A DNA stretch of 64,000 nucleotides from positions 3,217,501-3,281,500 of the forward strand of contig NZ_FNUC01000003.1 in the NCBI RefSeq assembly GCF_900106035.1, written 5' to 3'. This stretch comes from Jiangella alba. GTDB lineage: Bacteria; Actinomycetota; Actinomycetes; Jiangellales; Jiangellaceae. Every line of letters starts with the position of its first letter. Positions within the stretch are counted from its first letter, which is position 1. The notes beneath the pieces were generated by a model. It ran no database searches, was not told where the DNA came from, and worked only from the letters and a program-made list of their open reading frames with translations. A program made the translations under genes and the position numbers. Of this stretch, positions 8,147 through 15,934 are shown in pieces.

Positions 8147-9541
8147 ATGCGAACCGCAACGAAGCGCTCGTCCACACTCGCCGTCCTGCTCGCGCTGACG
8201 CTCGGCGTCGCGGCCTGCGGCGGCGACGGCCAGGACGATCCCACCCGGCCGGCCGCCGACGAAAGCGTCGATCTGGACGCCGACGTCACCATCACCGTCG
8301 GCGACCTGCCGCCGGCCAGTGAGCCCGAGGAACGGGAGTTCTTCGAGGGCCAGGTCGAGGCGTTCACGGCGGCCAACCCGAACATCACCGTCGAGGCCAG
8401 CGAGGAGCTCTGGGACGTGCAGACGTTCCAGGCCAAGGTCGCCGCCGGCGATCTGCCGGACGTGCTCGCGGTGCCGTTCACCGAGGCGAACTCGCTCGCC
8501 GAGCGTGGCCAGATCGCCGAGCTGTCCCAGGCCATGGACCTCGCCGGGCTGACAGCCGACCTCGACCCGAACCTCGTCGAACTGGTCAGCTCCGACGACG
8601 GCGGTGTCTACGCCGTCCCGACCGCGGCCCAGGCGCTGGGCCTCATCTACAACCGCGACCTGTTCGTCCAGGCCGGCCTCGACCCGGACGACCCGCCGCG
8701 GACCTGGGACGACGTTCGCGTGGCGGCCCGGCAGATCACCGAGGCGACCGGCGCCACCGGGTTCGCCACCATGACGACGGAGGGCCAGGGCGGCTGGATG
8801 CTGGCCGCCGGTGTCTACAGCTTCGGCGGCACGATCGAGAACGAGGACGGCACCGAGGCGACCTTCGACGACCAGCCGGCGACCGACTACCTGGAGCTGC
8901 TGCATGCCATGCGCTGGGAGGACCAGTCCATGGGCAGCAACTTCCTCTACAACGCCGCCGGACTGGTGGAGGACTTCGCGGCCGGCCGGGTCGGCATGTT
9001 CATCGGCTTCTCCGGGCTCTACCGACCGGCCGTGATCCGCAACGAGATGCCCGCCGAGAGCTTCGGCATGGGCCCGATGCCTGTCGGCGGCCACGCCGAC
9101 CCGACCGCCCTCACCGGTGGCGTCATCCAGGTCGTGAGCCCCGACGCGACGCCCGAGGAACGGGTCGCGGCGGTGAAGTGGATCGACTTCTTCTACCTCG
9201 GCCAGTTCACCGACGAGACGGTCGCGGTCACCCAGGCCGAGGCCGGCGCCGCGGCCGGTCAGGCGGTCACCGTCCCGGAGCGCCCGGCGGTGAGCCAGGA
9301 TGCGTACGACCAGTACTTCGAGTGGATCGCGCCGTACCTGAACGTGCCGATCGCCAACTTCGACACCTACATCCAGGCGTTCGGCGAGCAGACCCTGCAG
9401 CCCGAGCCGGCGGTGAAGGCGCAGGAGGTCTACAGCCAGCTGGACGTCGTCGTCCAGCAGGTGCTCACCGAGGAGAGCGCCGACGTCGGCACCGTGCTGG
9501 GCGAGGCGGCGACCGCGGTCGATCGGCTGCTGGGCCGGTGA
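8147..9541 (+). CDS. ABC sugar transporter, extracellular binding lipoprotein
   Basis: This 464-residue protein has a lipoprotein signal, MRTATKRSS then a hydrophobic stretch ending in the lipobox VAAC. Cys26 would be lipidated and anchor it outside the membrane. The mature part is a family 1 (MalE-like) binding protein with VPTAAQALGLIYNRDLF and a GGVIQVVSPDATPEERVAAVKWIDFF segment. It delivers a sugar or oligosaccharide to the two permeases immediately downstream. AGGAG precedes the ATG. The gene ends in a GTGA overlap with the first permease, so the two are translationally coupled. Confidence 0.9.
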   Translation: MRTATKRSSTLAVLLALTLGVAACGGDGQDDPTRPAADESVDLDADVTITVGDLPPASEPEEREFFEGQVEAFTAANPNITVEASEELWDVQTFQAKVAAGDLPDVLAVPFTEANSLAERGQIAELSQAMDLAGLTADLDPNLVELVSSDDGGVYAVPTAAQALGLIYNRDLFVQAGLDPDDPPRTWDDVRVAARQITEATGATGFATMTTEGQGGWMLAAGVYSFGGTIENEDGTEATFDDQPATDYLELLHAMRWEDQSMGSNFLYNAAGLVEDFAAGRVGMFIGFSGLYRPAVIRNEMPAESFGMGPMPVGGHADPTALTGGVIQVVSPDATPEERVAAVKWIDFFYLGQFTDETVAVTQAEAGAAAGQAVTVPERPAVSQDAYDQYFEWIAPYLNVPIANFDTYIQAFGEQTLQPEPAVKAQEVYSQLDVVVQQVLTEESADVGTVLGEAATAVDRLLGR

Positions 9542-10482
9542 CGGTGACGGCGCCCGCCGCGCTGGAGGCCGCGGCACCGCCGCGGCCCCAGCCCTCGCGG
9601 CGCGGCACACTGCGGTCGTGGGTGGCCCGCGGCGGGCTCACGAAGATCGCCTTCGCGCTCCCGCTGCTGTTCATCTTCGGGTACTTCTCGTGGTGGCCGA
9701 TCCTCGACGGCGTCGCGATGTCGGTGCAGCGCACCAACCTCGTCGACCCCGCCGAGTTCGTCGGCTGGAGCAACTTCAGCTACGTGCTCAGCGATCCGCT
9801 GCTGCCCAAGGCGATCGGCAACACGATCCTCTTCGCCGTGCTGTCGCTGCTGATCGGGTTCCCGGTGCCGCTGCTGCTGGCGACGTTCATGGCCGAGCTG
9901 CGCGGCGCCCGGCGCCTGTACAGCGTGCTGGCGTACCTGCCGGTGATCATCCCGCCGGTGGTGGCCGTGCTGCTGTGGAAGTTCTTCTACAGCCCGGAGC
10001 CGACCGGCCTGTTCAACACCGTCCTCGGCTGGTTCGGCGCCGGCCCGTTCGCCTGGCTGAACTCGGCCGGCACCGTGCTGCCGGCGATCGTCGTGGAGGC
10101 GACCTGGGCGTACTTCGGCAGCACGACGATCATCTACCTCGCCGCGCTGACGGCGGTGCGGCGGGAGCTCTACGAGGCGGCCGAGATCGACGGCGCCGGC
10201 ATCGTCCGCCGCACCTGGCACATCACGCTGCCGCAGATTCGCGGCGTCGTGCTGGTGATGCTGCTGTTGCAGGTCATCAACACGATGCAGGTGTTCACCG
10301 AGCCGTTCGTGTTCACCGGCGGCGGACCGAACAACGCGTCGACGACCATCCTGCTGATGATCTACGAGTACGCGTTCATCGAGGGCGACTACGGCGCGGC
10401 CACCGCGCTGTCCGTCCTGCTCGCGCTGTTCCTGGGCGTGGTCTCCGCCGTGTACTTCGCCGCCACCCGGAGGCTGAACTGA
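9538..10482 (+). CDS. ABC sugar transporter permease, MalF/UgpA type
   Basis: This 314-residue inner-membrane protein starts at the GTG overlapping the stop of the binding-protein gene. It has about six transmembrane helices, the first being IAFALPLLFIFGYFSWWPIL. The cytoplasmic EAA loop reads ELYEAAEIDGAGIVRRTWHITLPQI and docks on the ATPase. The C-terminal region ITTGGP-like FTGGGPNNASTTILLMIYEYAF is typical of this subfamily. It pairs with the next permease. No ATPase gene occurs in the locus. Confidence 0.9.
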   Translation: MTVTAPAALEAAAPPRPQPSRRGTLRSWVARGGLTKIAFALPLLFIFGYFSWWPILDGVAMSVQRTNLVDPAEFVGWSNFSYVLSDPLLPKAIGNTILFAVLSLLIGFPVPLLLATFMAELRGARRLYSVLAYLPVIIPPVVAVLLWKFFYSPEPTGLFNTVLGWFGAGPFAWLNSAGTVLPAIVVEATWAYFGSTTIIYLAALTAVRRELYEAAEIDGAGIVRRTWHITLPQIRGVVLVMLLLQVINTMQVFTEPFVFTGGGPNNASTTILLMIYEYAFIEGDYGAATALSVLLALFLGVVSAVYFAATRRLN

Positions 10483-11375
10483 TGTCGCCGCGGAGCTACG
10501 AGCGCGGCGCGATCTCGTCCGCGGACCGCAAGAACCCGCGGGTGCGGCTCTGGCTGGGTCTCACCCAGGCGCTGATCCTGATCGGGCTGCTGGTGGCCTG
10601 CCTGGGACCGTTGCTGTGGTTGTTCAAGGCCGCGGTCTCCAGCACCCAGGAGATCCTCGCCGACCCGTTCGGCATGCTGTTCAACGGCGAGTTCCAGGTC
10701 GGCAACCTGGCCCGCGCCTGGACCGACGTCAGAGTCGGCGACTACCTGCTCAACACCGCGTGGGTGGTGCTCGGTTCCTGGGTGGCGACGCTCGTCACCT
10801 GCGTCACCGGCGCGTACGTGCTCAGCGTGCTGCGGCCGAAGTGGGGCGGGCTGCTGTCGGCCGCGGTCCTCGCGACGCTGTTCATCCCGAACATCGTGTC
10901 GTTGGTGCCGCTGTACCTGACGGTGCTGGAGCTGCCCGGCCCCGGCTGGCGGCTGCTGGACACGTATTGGGCGGTGTGGCTGCCGCACGCGGCCAGCGCG
11001 TTCCTCGTCCTCATCGTCAAGCGGTTCTTCGACCAGATCCCGGCTGAGCTGTACGAGGCGGCCCGCATCGACGGCGCCGGCCCGGTCAGGGTGTTGTTCA
11101 GCATCGTGCTGCCCATGTCGCGGCCGATCCTGGGTGTCGTGTCGCTGCTGACGATCGTCGCTGCGTGGAAGGACTACCTGTGGCCGCTCCTCGTCCTGCC
11201 CGACCCCGGCAAGCAGCCGATCTCCGTCGCGTTGCCGAAGGTGGCCGACAGCTTCCCGCTCAACGTCCAGATGGCGGCGCTGTTCATCGCCGTCGTCATC
11301 CCGGTCGGTCTGTTCCTGGTGTTCCAGCGGCAGTTCCTCGACAGCGCCGGCAACGCCGGCGCGCTGAAGGGGTGA
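10482..11375 (+). CDS. ABC sugar transporter permease, MalG/UgpE type
   Basis: This 297-residue membrane protein starts in a one-base TGATG overlap with the previous permease. Its EAA loop is ELYEAARIDGAGPVRVLFSIVLPMSRP, and it has about six hydrophobic helices. It completes the membrane channel; energy must come from an ATPase encoded elsewhere, as for the MsiK-dependent sugar transporters of streptomycetes. The fucosidase gene follows after 7 bases. Confidence 0.9.
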   Translation: MSPRSYERGAISSADRKNPRVRLWLGLTQALILIGLLVACLGPLLWLFKAAVSSTQEILADPFGMLFNGEFQVGNLARAWTDVRVGDYLLNTAWVVLGSWVATLVTCVTGAYVLSVLRPKWGGLLSAAVLATLFIPNIVSLVPLYLTVLELPGPGWRLLDTYWAVWLPHAASAFLVLIVKRFFDQIPAELYEAARIDGAGPVRVLFSIVLPMSRPILGVVSLLTIVAAWKDYLWPLLVLPDPGKQPISVALPKVADSFPLNVQMAALFIAVVIPVGLFLVFQRQFLDSAGNAGALKG

Positions 11376-11382
11376 GGTCTCG

Positions 11383-12576
11383 ATGACGTTCGACCGCGAG
11401 ATCCCCGGCTGGTTCCCGGACGCCAAGTTCGGCATCTTCGTGCACTGGGGCGCCTACTCGGTGCCGGCGTGGGCGACGCCGATCGGGGAACTGGGCGCCG
11501 TCGACCACGACGAGTTCATGGTCCACTCCCCCTACGCCGAGTGGTATGCCAACACCACCCGGATCCCCGGCAGCCCGGCGGCGCTGCATCGCGCCCGCAC
11601 CTACGGCGACGCGCCCTACGAGGCGTTCCTCGACGCCTGGCGGGCGGAGCGGTTCGACCCGGCCGGCTGGGCTTCGCTGTTCGCCGGCATCGGCGCCCGC
11701 TACGTCGTCCTCGTCACCAAGCACCACGACGGCATCTGCCTCTGGGACGCGCCGGGCAGCGGCGGGTACAACAGCGTCGCCCGCGGCCCGCGCCGCGACC
11801 TCGTCGGCGACCTGGCCGGTGCGGTGCGCGACGCCGGGATGCGGTTCGGCACCTACTACTCCGGCGGGCTGGACTGGCACCAGAGCGACCTGCCACCCAT
11901 CAGCCGAGCGGCGCACCTCGACAGCCACCGGCCCGTCGACGCCGGCTACGCTGCCTACGCACGACGCCAGCTCGAGGACCTCATCGAGCGGTACCGGCCC
12001 GACGTTCTCTGGAACGACATCAACTGGCCCGACGCCGGCAAACCCGACCTGCCGGACGTGTTCCGCCGCTACTACGACACCGTCCCCGACGGCGTCGTCA
12101 ACGACCGGTGGGAAGCAGGCTGGGCTGACTTCCTCACCAGCGAGTACTCCGCACTCACCGATCGCGAGAGCACCGGACGGCCGTGGGAACACATCCGCGG
12201 CATCGGCCTCTCCTTCGGATACAACGCCAACGAGACCGCGGAGCACCACCTCACCGGAGCACAGCTCGCACACCGCCTCGTCGACGTCGTCACCCGCGGC
12301 GGCAACCTCCTGCTCAACGTCGGCCCGCGCGCCGACGGCACCATCCCCGACGAGCAGCTGAACCCGCTGCGCGGCCTCGGCGATTGGCTCGCCGCCCACG
12401 GCGACGCGATCTACGGCACCCGCCCGTGGCCAGGCCCGAACCTGCCCGGGATCGTCGGCTGGACGGCGACGGATACCCATGTCTACGCCCACCTCGCCCC
12501 CGACAATCCGGACGAGTACCCCCGCGTGGAGATCGCGACCCGGCCCGCTCAGGTCGGGCTGGACAGCGGGTCCTGA
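11383..12576 (+). CDS. GH29 alpha-L-fucosidase, C-terminus possibly shortened
   Basis: This 397-residue protein hydrolyses alpha-L-fucosides. The N-terminal FGIFVHWGAYSVPAW, the YVVLVTKHHDGICLWDA block and DVLWNDINWPD, which holds the likely nucleophile Asp, are GH29 signatures. No signal peptide is seen, so it acts in the cytoplasm on imported fucosylated sugars, fitting its place as last gene of the transport operon. Typical relatives continue through a C-terminal beta-sandwich. Here the chain stops soon after the sandwich begins (TDTHVYAHLAP...) and the recombinase region starts 90 bases on, so the 3' end may have been lost. Confidence 0.88.
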   Translation: MTFDREIPGWFPDAKFGIFVHWGAYSVPAWATPIGELGAVDHDEFMVHSPYAEWYANTTRIPGSPAALHRARTYGDAPYEAFLDAWRAERFDPAGWASLFAGIGARYVVLVTKHHDGICLWDAPGSGGYNSVARGPRRDLVGDLAGAVRDAGMRFGTYYSGGLDWHQSDLPPISRAAHLDSHRPVDAGYAAYARRQLEDLIERYRPDVLWNDINWPDAGKPDLPDVFRRYYDTVPDGVVNDRWEAGWADFLTSEYSALTDRESTGRPWEHIRGIGLSFGYNANETAEHHLTGAQLAHRLVDVVTRGGNLLLNVGPRADGTIPDEQLNPLRGLGDWLAAHGDAIYGTRPWPGPNLPGIVGWTATDTHVYAHLAPDNPDEYPRVEIATRPAQVGLDSGS

Positions 12577-12665
12577 CCGCAGCCTCGGCCAAGGGCGCCC
12601 GGCGTGCTCCGATGCCCCAGACGCAGAACACCTTCCTCCCCCGTACCGGGTGGGCTCAACGGGTC

Positions 12666-13715
12666 ATGACCACGATCTCCCGTGCCGGGACCGTCACCGG
12701 CTCACCGTCGACGATGGCTTCCACGGGTTCGGCTGTCGCGTTCGCCAGGAGCCAGATCACCTGGGTCGACCGGATGACGCGGGCGGCGTCGACCGGGCTG
12801 GACCCTGGTCAGACGTTGGCTCAGTACGTCGAGGCCATCGGTGATCGGTGGGCACGGCAGATCGACAAGACTTCGACGTTCGACGGGTACTCGTCCGGCC
12901 TCCGGCTGCGGGTGATCCCGGCCCTCGGGCATCTGCCGGTGAACATGATCACGGCCGGGCTGATCGACCGCAACCCGGCCGACGACCGCGCCCGCCGAAC
13001 CGCCGTCGGCCGTCGAACCGGCAACGATGAAGAGGAAGCACCGAACCCACGCGACTACGCGCTGCCCGACGTCGCCGCACTCGAAGAGCTGGTAGCCGAA
13101 GTGGCCAAGGCCGGGCGGCATCAGTGTTGGGGCGACATGGTGACCATGCTCGCCACCACGGCGATGCGGATCAGCGAAGCATCCGGCTTGGAAGCGCGCT
13201 ACGTCGACTGGTCGAACGGGATCATCAGGGTCGAGTGGCAGCTCTACCCCGGTCGAGGCGGCCTCGTTCGCAAGCGCACCAAAGGCCGGCGGCGGCGGAA
13301 GGTGCCGATCATCGAACCGCTGGTGCCGACACTAGAGCGGCTGATGGCGGACCGGAAGTCCGATGATCGACTGCTCTACGGTCCACGCGGCGGGGTGATC
13401 ACGACGGCGACCCTGCGCGATGCGACTCGCTGGGACGAGCTGGTGACGCGCCTCGGTCATCCGACGCTCGTCCGTCACGGCCTGCGGCACACCGCGCTGA
13501 CGTGGATGGCCGACGCCGGGATCCCGCTCGACGTCTTGCAGAAGGTCGCCGGCCACCAGTCCCCCGACGTGACCTCGCGCTACCTACACCCGGACCTGTC
13601 GGCCTTGAAGGCCGCCGGGGAGTCGTTCTCGGCGTGGTGGTCCCCATCTGGTCCCCGCCGACCTAAGCTGACGATCTTGAAGGGAGGTGGTGCCACAAGA
13701 GAAAACCCCCGCTGA
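12666..13715 (+). CDS. Tyrosine recombinase (integrase), probably internally deleted
   Basis: This 349-residue integrase, taken from the ATG at 12666, carries the full catalytic set: R168 (MRISEASGL), H271/R274 (HGLRHT), H297 (GHQS) and nucleophile Y306 (SRYLHPD). The core-binding domain begins normally (TLAQYVEAIGDRW) but jumps from MITAGLIDR directly to NPADDRA. Relatives have about 40 residues between those points, so a collapse between two GLIDR-like repeats is likely. Without that stretch DNA binding may fail. The gene ends 26 bases before a tRNA-like attachment sequence, the usual int-att order of actinobacterial integrative elements. Confidence 0.85.
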   Translation: MTTISRAGTVTGSPSTMASTGSAVAFARSQITWVDRMTRAASTGLDPGQTLAQYVEAIGDRWARQIDKTSTFDGYSSGLRLRVIPALGHLPVNMITAGLIDRNPADDRARRTAVGRRTGNDEEEAPNPRDYALPDVAALEELVAEVAKAGRHQCWGDMVTMLATTAMRISEASGLEARYVDWSNGIIRVEWQLYPGRGGLVRKRTKGRRRRKVPIIEPLVPTLERLMADRKSDDRLLYGPRGGVITTATLRDATRWDELVTRLGHPTLVRHGLRHTALTWMADAGIPLDVLQKVAGHQSPDVTSRYLHPDLSALKAAGESFSAWWSPSGPRRPKLTILKGGGATRENPR

Positions 13716-13740
13716 CCTGTGTCAACGAGGGCTGATCACA

Positions 13741-13778
13741 TGGTCGGGCTGACAGGATTTGAACCTGCGACCCCCTGG
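13741..13778 (-). other. Attachment-site remnant: 3' end of a tRNA-Pro-like gene
   Basis: On the minus strand this reads as variable region, T-arm and acceptor 3' strand of a tRNA: GGGGTCGCAGG, TTCAAAT loop, CCTGT, then CAGCCCG plus A and encoded CCA. The acceptor strand implies a 5' partner CGGGCTG, and a C at position 1 suggests tRNA-Pro. Beyond 13778 similarity stops and no anticodon or D arm follows, so it is not a functional tRNA. It lies just 3' of the integrase, as expected for an att copy made by integration into a tRNA gene. Confidence 0.75.
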
Positions 13779-14117
13779 ATAAAACCGCTGGTCAGAGCGG
13801 ATTTACGGTCATCTCGTAAGCTTGCGGATCCCCTGCTCTTAGCTGGGAACCGGTCGGTTCTCGCTTTCCGACTGTATCGGGTCTCTGAGTGTCGGTACGG
13901 GTTGTTTGCGATGGGTAAGCGATGGATCACAAGGTGGCGCCGTCTCAATCGAGAGCAATGCCGGCGACTCCAGCAGTGGCACCATCCTGGCGACCGCAAT
14001 CGGGCGCGCGAGCACGCTGCAGGGCCAGGACGGTCGATACATCCGAGCGCCGCGCAGTTGGACAACGGCGGTCGCGTGTACGGCAAGACGCCGGCGGCGG
14101 CTGATGGTGCGGGGCGC
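13779..14117. other. No gene seen next to the attachment fragment
   Basis: No frame here shows a plausible start, ribosome site or family resemblance. The reading frames that cross it merely read through the tRNA fragment. Probably decayed element DNA. Confidence 0.45.
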
Positions 14118-14510
14118 ATGTCAACGGCCCGCCTGGTCATCACCGCCGTCGCCATCGAAGGCCGTCTCGTCGCCCAAGTCGCTGCCGAGTACGCCGTGGC
14201 CCGCTCGTGGGTCTACGACCTCGTCGCCCGCTACCGAGCGGAGGCGAGGCCGCGTTCCCCCCGCGTTCCCGACGCCCCAACACCTCACCTGCCGCCACCC
14301 CGGCCGCCGTCGTCGAGCAGGTCCTGACCCTGCGCAAGAAGCTGTCCGACGCCGGCCTCGACTCAGGCGCCGAGACCATCGCCTGGCATCCGGAACACCA
14401 CCACGGCGTGCGCCTGTCACGCGTCACGATCCACCGCGTCCTGTCCCGCGAGGGAGCCGTGACACCCGAGCCGAAGAAGCGGCCCCGCAGCTCCTACATC
14501 CGCTTCGCCC
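14118..14510 (+). pseudogene. IS481-like transposase 5' remnant
   Basis: The frame from ATG 14118 reads an N-terminal helix-turn-helix typical of IS481-type transposases (VAQVAAEYAVARSWVYDLVARYR). Near 14235 the frame shifts and the same protein continues as SGGEAAFPPRSRRPN...VVEQVLTLRKKL...GAETIAWHPEHHHGVRLSRVTIHRVL, ending near KKRPRSSYIRF. The DDE catalytic domain is absent. The fragment is fused directly to an unrelated SDR remnant. Confidence 0.65.
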
Positions 14511-14751
14511 AGCACCTCGGCCCACGCGGCATCACTGTCAACGCCGTTCGTCCCGACCACCGACACCGACATGAACGCCGGCTGGTTGCGCGGCCACTCC
14601 GAGGCCATGGCCGGCGGCGTCGCGTTGCGCGCCCTCCGCCGCGTCGGCGGCCGCTGCCGACGTCGCCGACGTCGTCGCTCTTCTCGCCTCCCACGACGCC
14701 CGGTGGATCACGGTTCAGATCATCGACGCCACCGGTGGCGAGCGCCTGTAG
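14505..14751 (+). pseudogene. 3' fragment of a short-chain dehydrogenase gene with frameshifts
   Basis: Three successive frames spell the C-terminal part of an SDR oxidoreductase: AQHLGPRGITVNAV, then TDTDMNAGWLRGHSEAMAG, then AADVADVVALLASHDARWIT and ATGGERL with a stop at 14749-14751. GITVNAV and the ATGG end are SDR hallmarks. The catalytic Tyr-Lys region is missing, so this is a decayed 3' remnant joined to the transposase fragment. Confidence 0.7.
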
Positions 14752-14807
14752 GCGTACCCATCATCCGGTGACACGGGTTTCGAGTCGCGACACACTCGAC
14801 ACCCCCG

Positions 14808-14831
14808 GAGCCCGGCCCGACGGCCGGGCTC
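14808..14831. terminator. GC-rich hairpin
   Basis: A 10-bp perfect stem (GAGCCCGGCC/GGCCGGGCTC) with a 4-base loop, extendable by further C/G pairs with one mismatch. It lies between the SDR remnant (+) and the small minus-strand ORF ending at 14879 and could end transcription from either side. Confidence 0.5.
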
Positions 14832-14878
14832 TCGGGGAGTGCGGTGACTTCGGGTGGGGCGACTGTCGGTCCCGGGCC

Positions 14879-15031
14879 TCACATTCCGAGTCGTCGCTGT
14901 AGGGACTGGGCGTCTCTCGGGTATAGCCAGGTCTGCTCGGTGCGTACGCCGCCGAATCCCGCCGCGACACATTCGAGCGCTGTGTCGGCGGTCACGCGAT
15001 ACGACGCGCGTTGGGTTAGGACGCGAGTCAC
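14879..15031 (-). CDS. 50-residue ORF, unknown
   Basis: From GTG 15031 the frame reads MTRVLTQRASYRVTADTALE, then a segment with GGVRTEQTWLYPRD and the end SLQRRLGM. Composition is protein-like, unlike its opposite strand. It starts 6 bases after the stop of the ORF at 15038-15232, with only a weak ribosome site. The two could be a coupled pair or one gene split by a TAG codon. No family recognised. Confidence 0.4.
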   Translation of the reverse strand: MTRVLTQRASYRVTADTALECVAAGFGGVRTEQTWLYPRDAQSLQRRLGM

Positions 15032-15037
15032 TGTGAA

Positions 15038-15232
15038 CTACTCGACGACGCCGCCTAGGTCGTCGAGCTCGTCCGTGCCCAGGCCGGTCATGAGCGTGAC
15101 CGCCGCCGTGTCGCTGCCGTCGAGCCGCTCGAGAAGCTGCGCGCGTAGAACGGAGCCGTCTGGTCGCTCGAGAGAGATTCCAAGGCCCCGGATCGCTCCA
15201 GGGCCTTGGTCTATCCAGAAGGGATCAGCCAC
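15038..15232 (-). CDS. 64-residue acidic ORF, unknown
   Basis: The frame reads MADPFWIDQGPGAIRGLGIS and ends DELDDLGGVVE. It is acidic and protein-like in composition, with no recognised domain. An imperfect hairpin (CCAAGGCCC at 15180-15188, GGGCCTTGG at 15201-15209) lies inside it. It may be the first half of a gene continuing in the ORF at 14879-15031, separated by one stop codon. It sits in a zone of decayed genes, so it could itself be a remnant. Confidence 0.4.
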   Translation of the reverse strand: MADPFWIDQGPGAIRGLGISLERPDGSVLRAQLLERLDGSDTAAVTLMTGLGTDELDDLGGVVE

Positions 15233-15493
15233 CCGATGACCAGTCGGGAAGCTGGCAGAGCGTGCGGGGAAGGTTTTGGGCCGTGGAGACCCACGCGCAG
15301 ACGAGAAACGGGACGTCGGCCGTCGCGGAACCAGTGTGGTGGCTACTGAGGCCGGGCTGTGGTCGTGGCCGAGTTCATCGGTGCGCGGGTCAACCGCCTT
15401 GGGTCACCCTGCTCGGGGACCCGAGGGTCAGAGGTCATCGGTGCCGAGCCGGCTCCGCCCCGCTTGGCGCTGCTACAGCACTATGACGATCGG

Positions 15494-15532
15494 GCGGGCC
15501 CGGTCGGCGACGTCCTCGCCGACCGGGCCCGC
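15494..15532. terminator. Strong 17-bp hairpin
   Basis: Arms 15494-15510 and 15516-15532 are perfectly complementary over 17 bases around a 5-base loop (CGTCC). It lies 38 bases beyond the 3' end of the minus-strand membrane pseudogene, the right place for its terminator. Confidence 0.6.
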
Positions 15533-15569
15533 GCCGATGACCACAACCTCGAAGGTGGTCGCGGTCATC

Positions 15570-15831
15570 TCAGTGGTCCTTCTTCGCGACGCGGCCCAGG
15601 CGAAGCGCGGAGATGAGGAAGAAGACGCCGCCGAGCGTCGCGTATCCCGCAATCGAGGTCAGCTTCGCGTTCGGACCGTCGGCCATGAGGGCGAAGCTCG
15701 CGCCGGCCAGGACCGATATTCCGCCGCTGAGGATCATGGCCCACTGGCCACCGGGCCGGTACCGGCCCGGTGGCAACGACGAGTTGGACGAGCCCGGCGG
15801 TGATCGCCCAGACGCCCCACACGCGCAGCAC
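15570..15831 (-). pseudogene. Frameshifted small membrane protein gene
   Basis: One minus frame starts MLRVWGVWAITAGLVQLVVAT, a membrane helix. The sequence then resumes in another frame as GGQWAMILSGGISVLAGASF...TLGGVFFLISALRLGRVAKKDH with two more hydrophobic helices and a stop at 15570. Joined, they make one protein of about 90 residues with three to four helices, resembling small integral proteins that share a GGQW-x-MILSGGISVLAG-type segment. The frame change coincides with the perfect palindrome at 15747-15774. Either the gene was broken by that palindrome or there is an assembly error there. Confidence 0.6.
15747..15774. repeat. 28-bp perfect palindrome
   Basis: Two 14-base arms (GCCACCGGGCCGGT and its exact complement) meet without a loop. 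The palindrome lies exactly where the minus-strand membrane gene changes frame. Such a sequence may be a protein binding site, an extruding cruciform, a tiny insertion or a sequencing/assembly artefact. Confidence 0.85.
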
Positions 15832-15934
15832 CGCGGGGATGCCTGTCGTGGACGCGTGTCAGGGGTGGCGGATACGCTCGCCGCGCCGGCTGCGGTGGCA
15901 CCGGTCACTCGAGCGGCTGGGATGGAGACACGGG

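Noticed and set aside
13719-13830. Frame reading GLTGFEPATPW next to the integrase
   Set aside because: This is translation through the tRNA-like fragment, a common false protein, not a gene.
13736-13830. Possible complete tRNA gene on the minus strand
   Set aside because: Only the T-arm and acceptor 3' strand are present; no anticodon or D arm can be folded from the adjoining bases.
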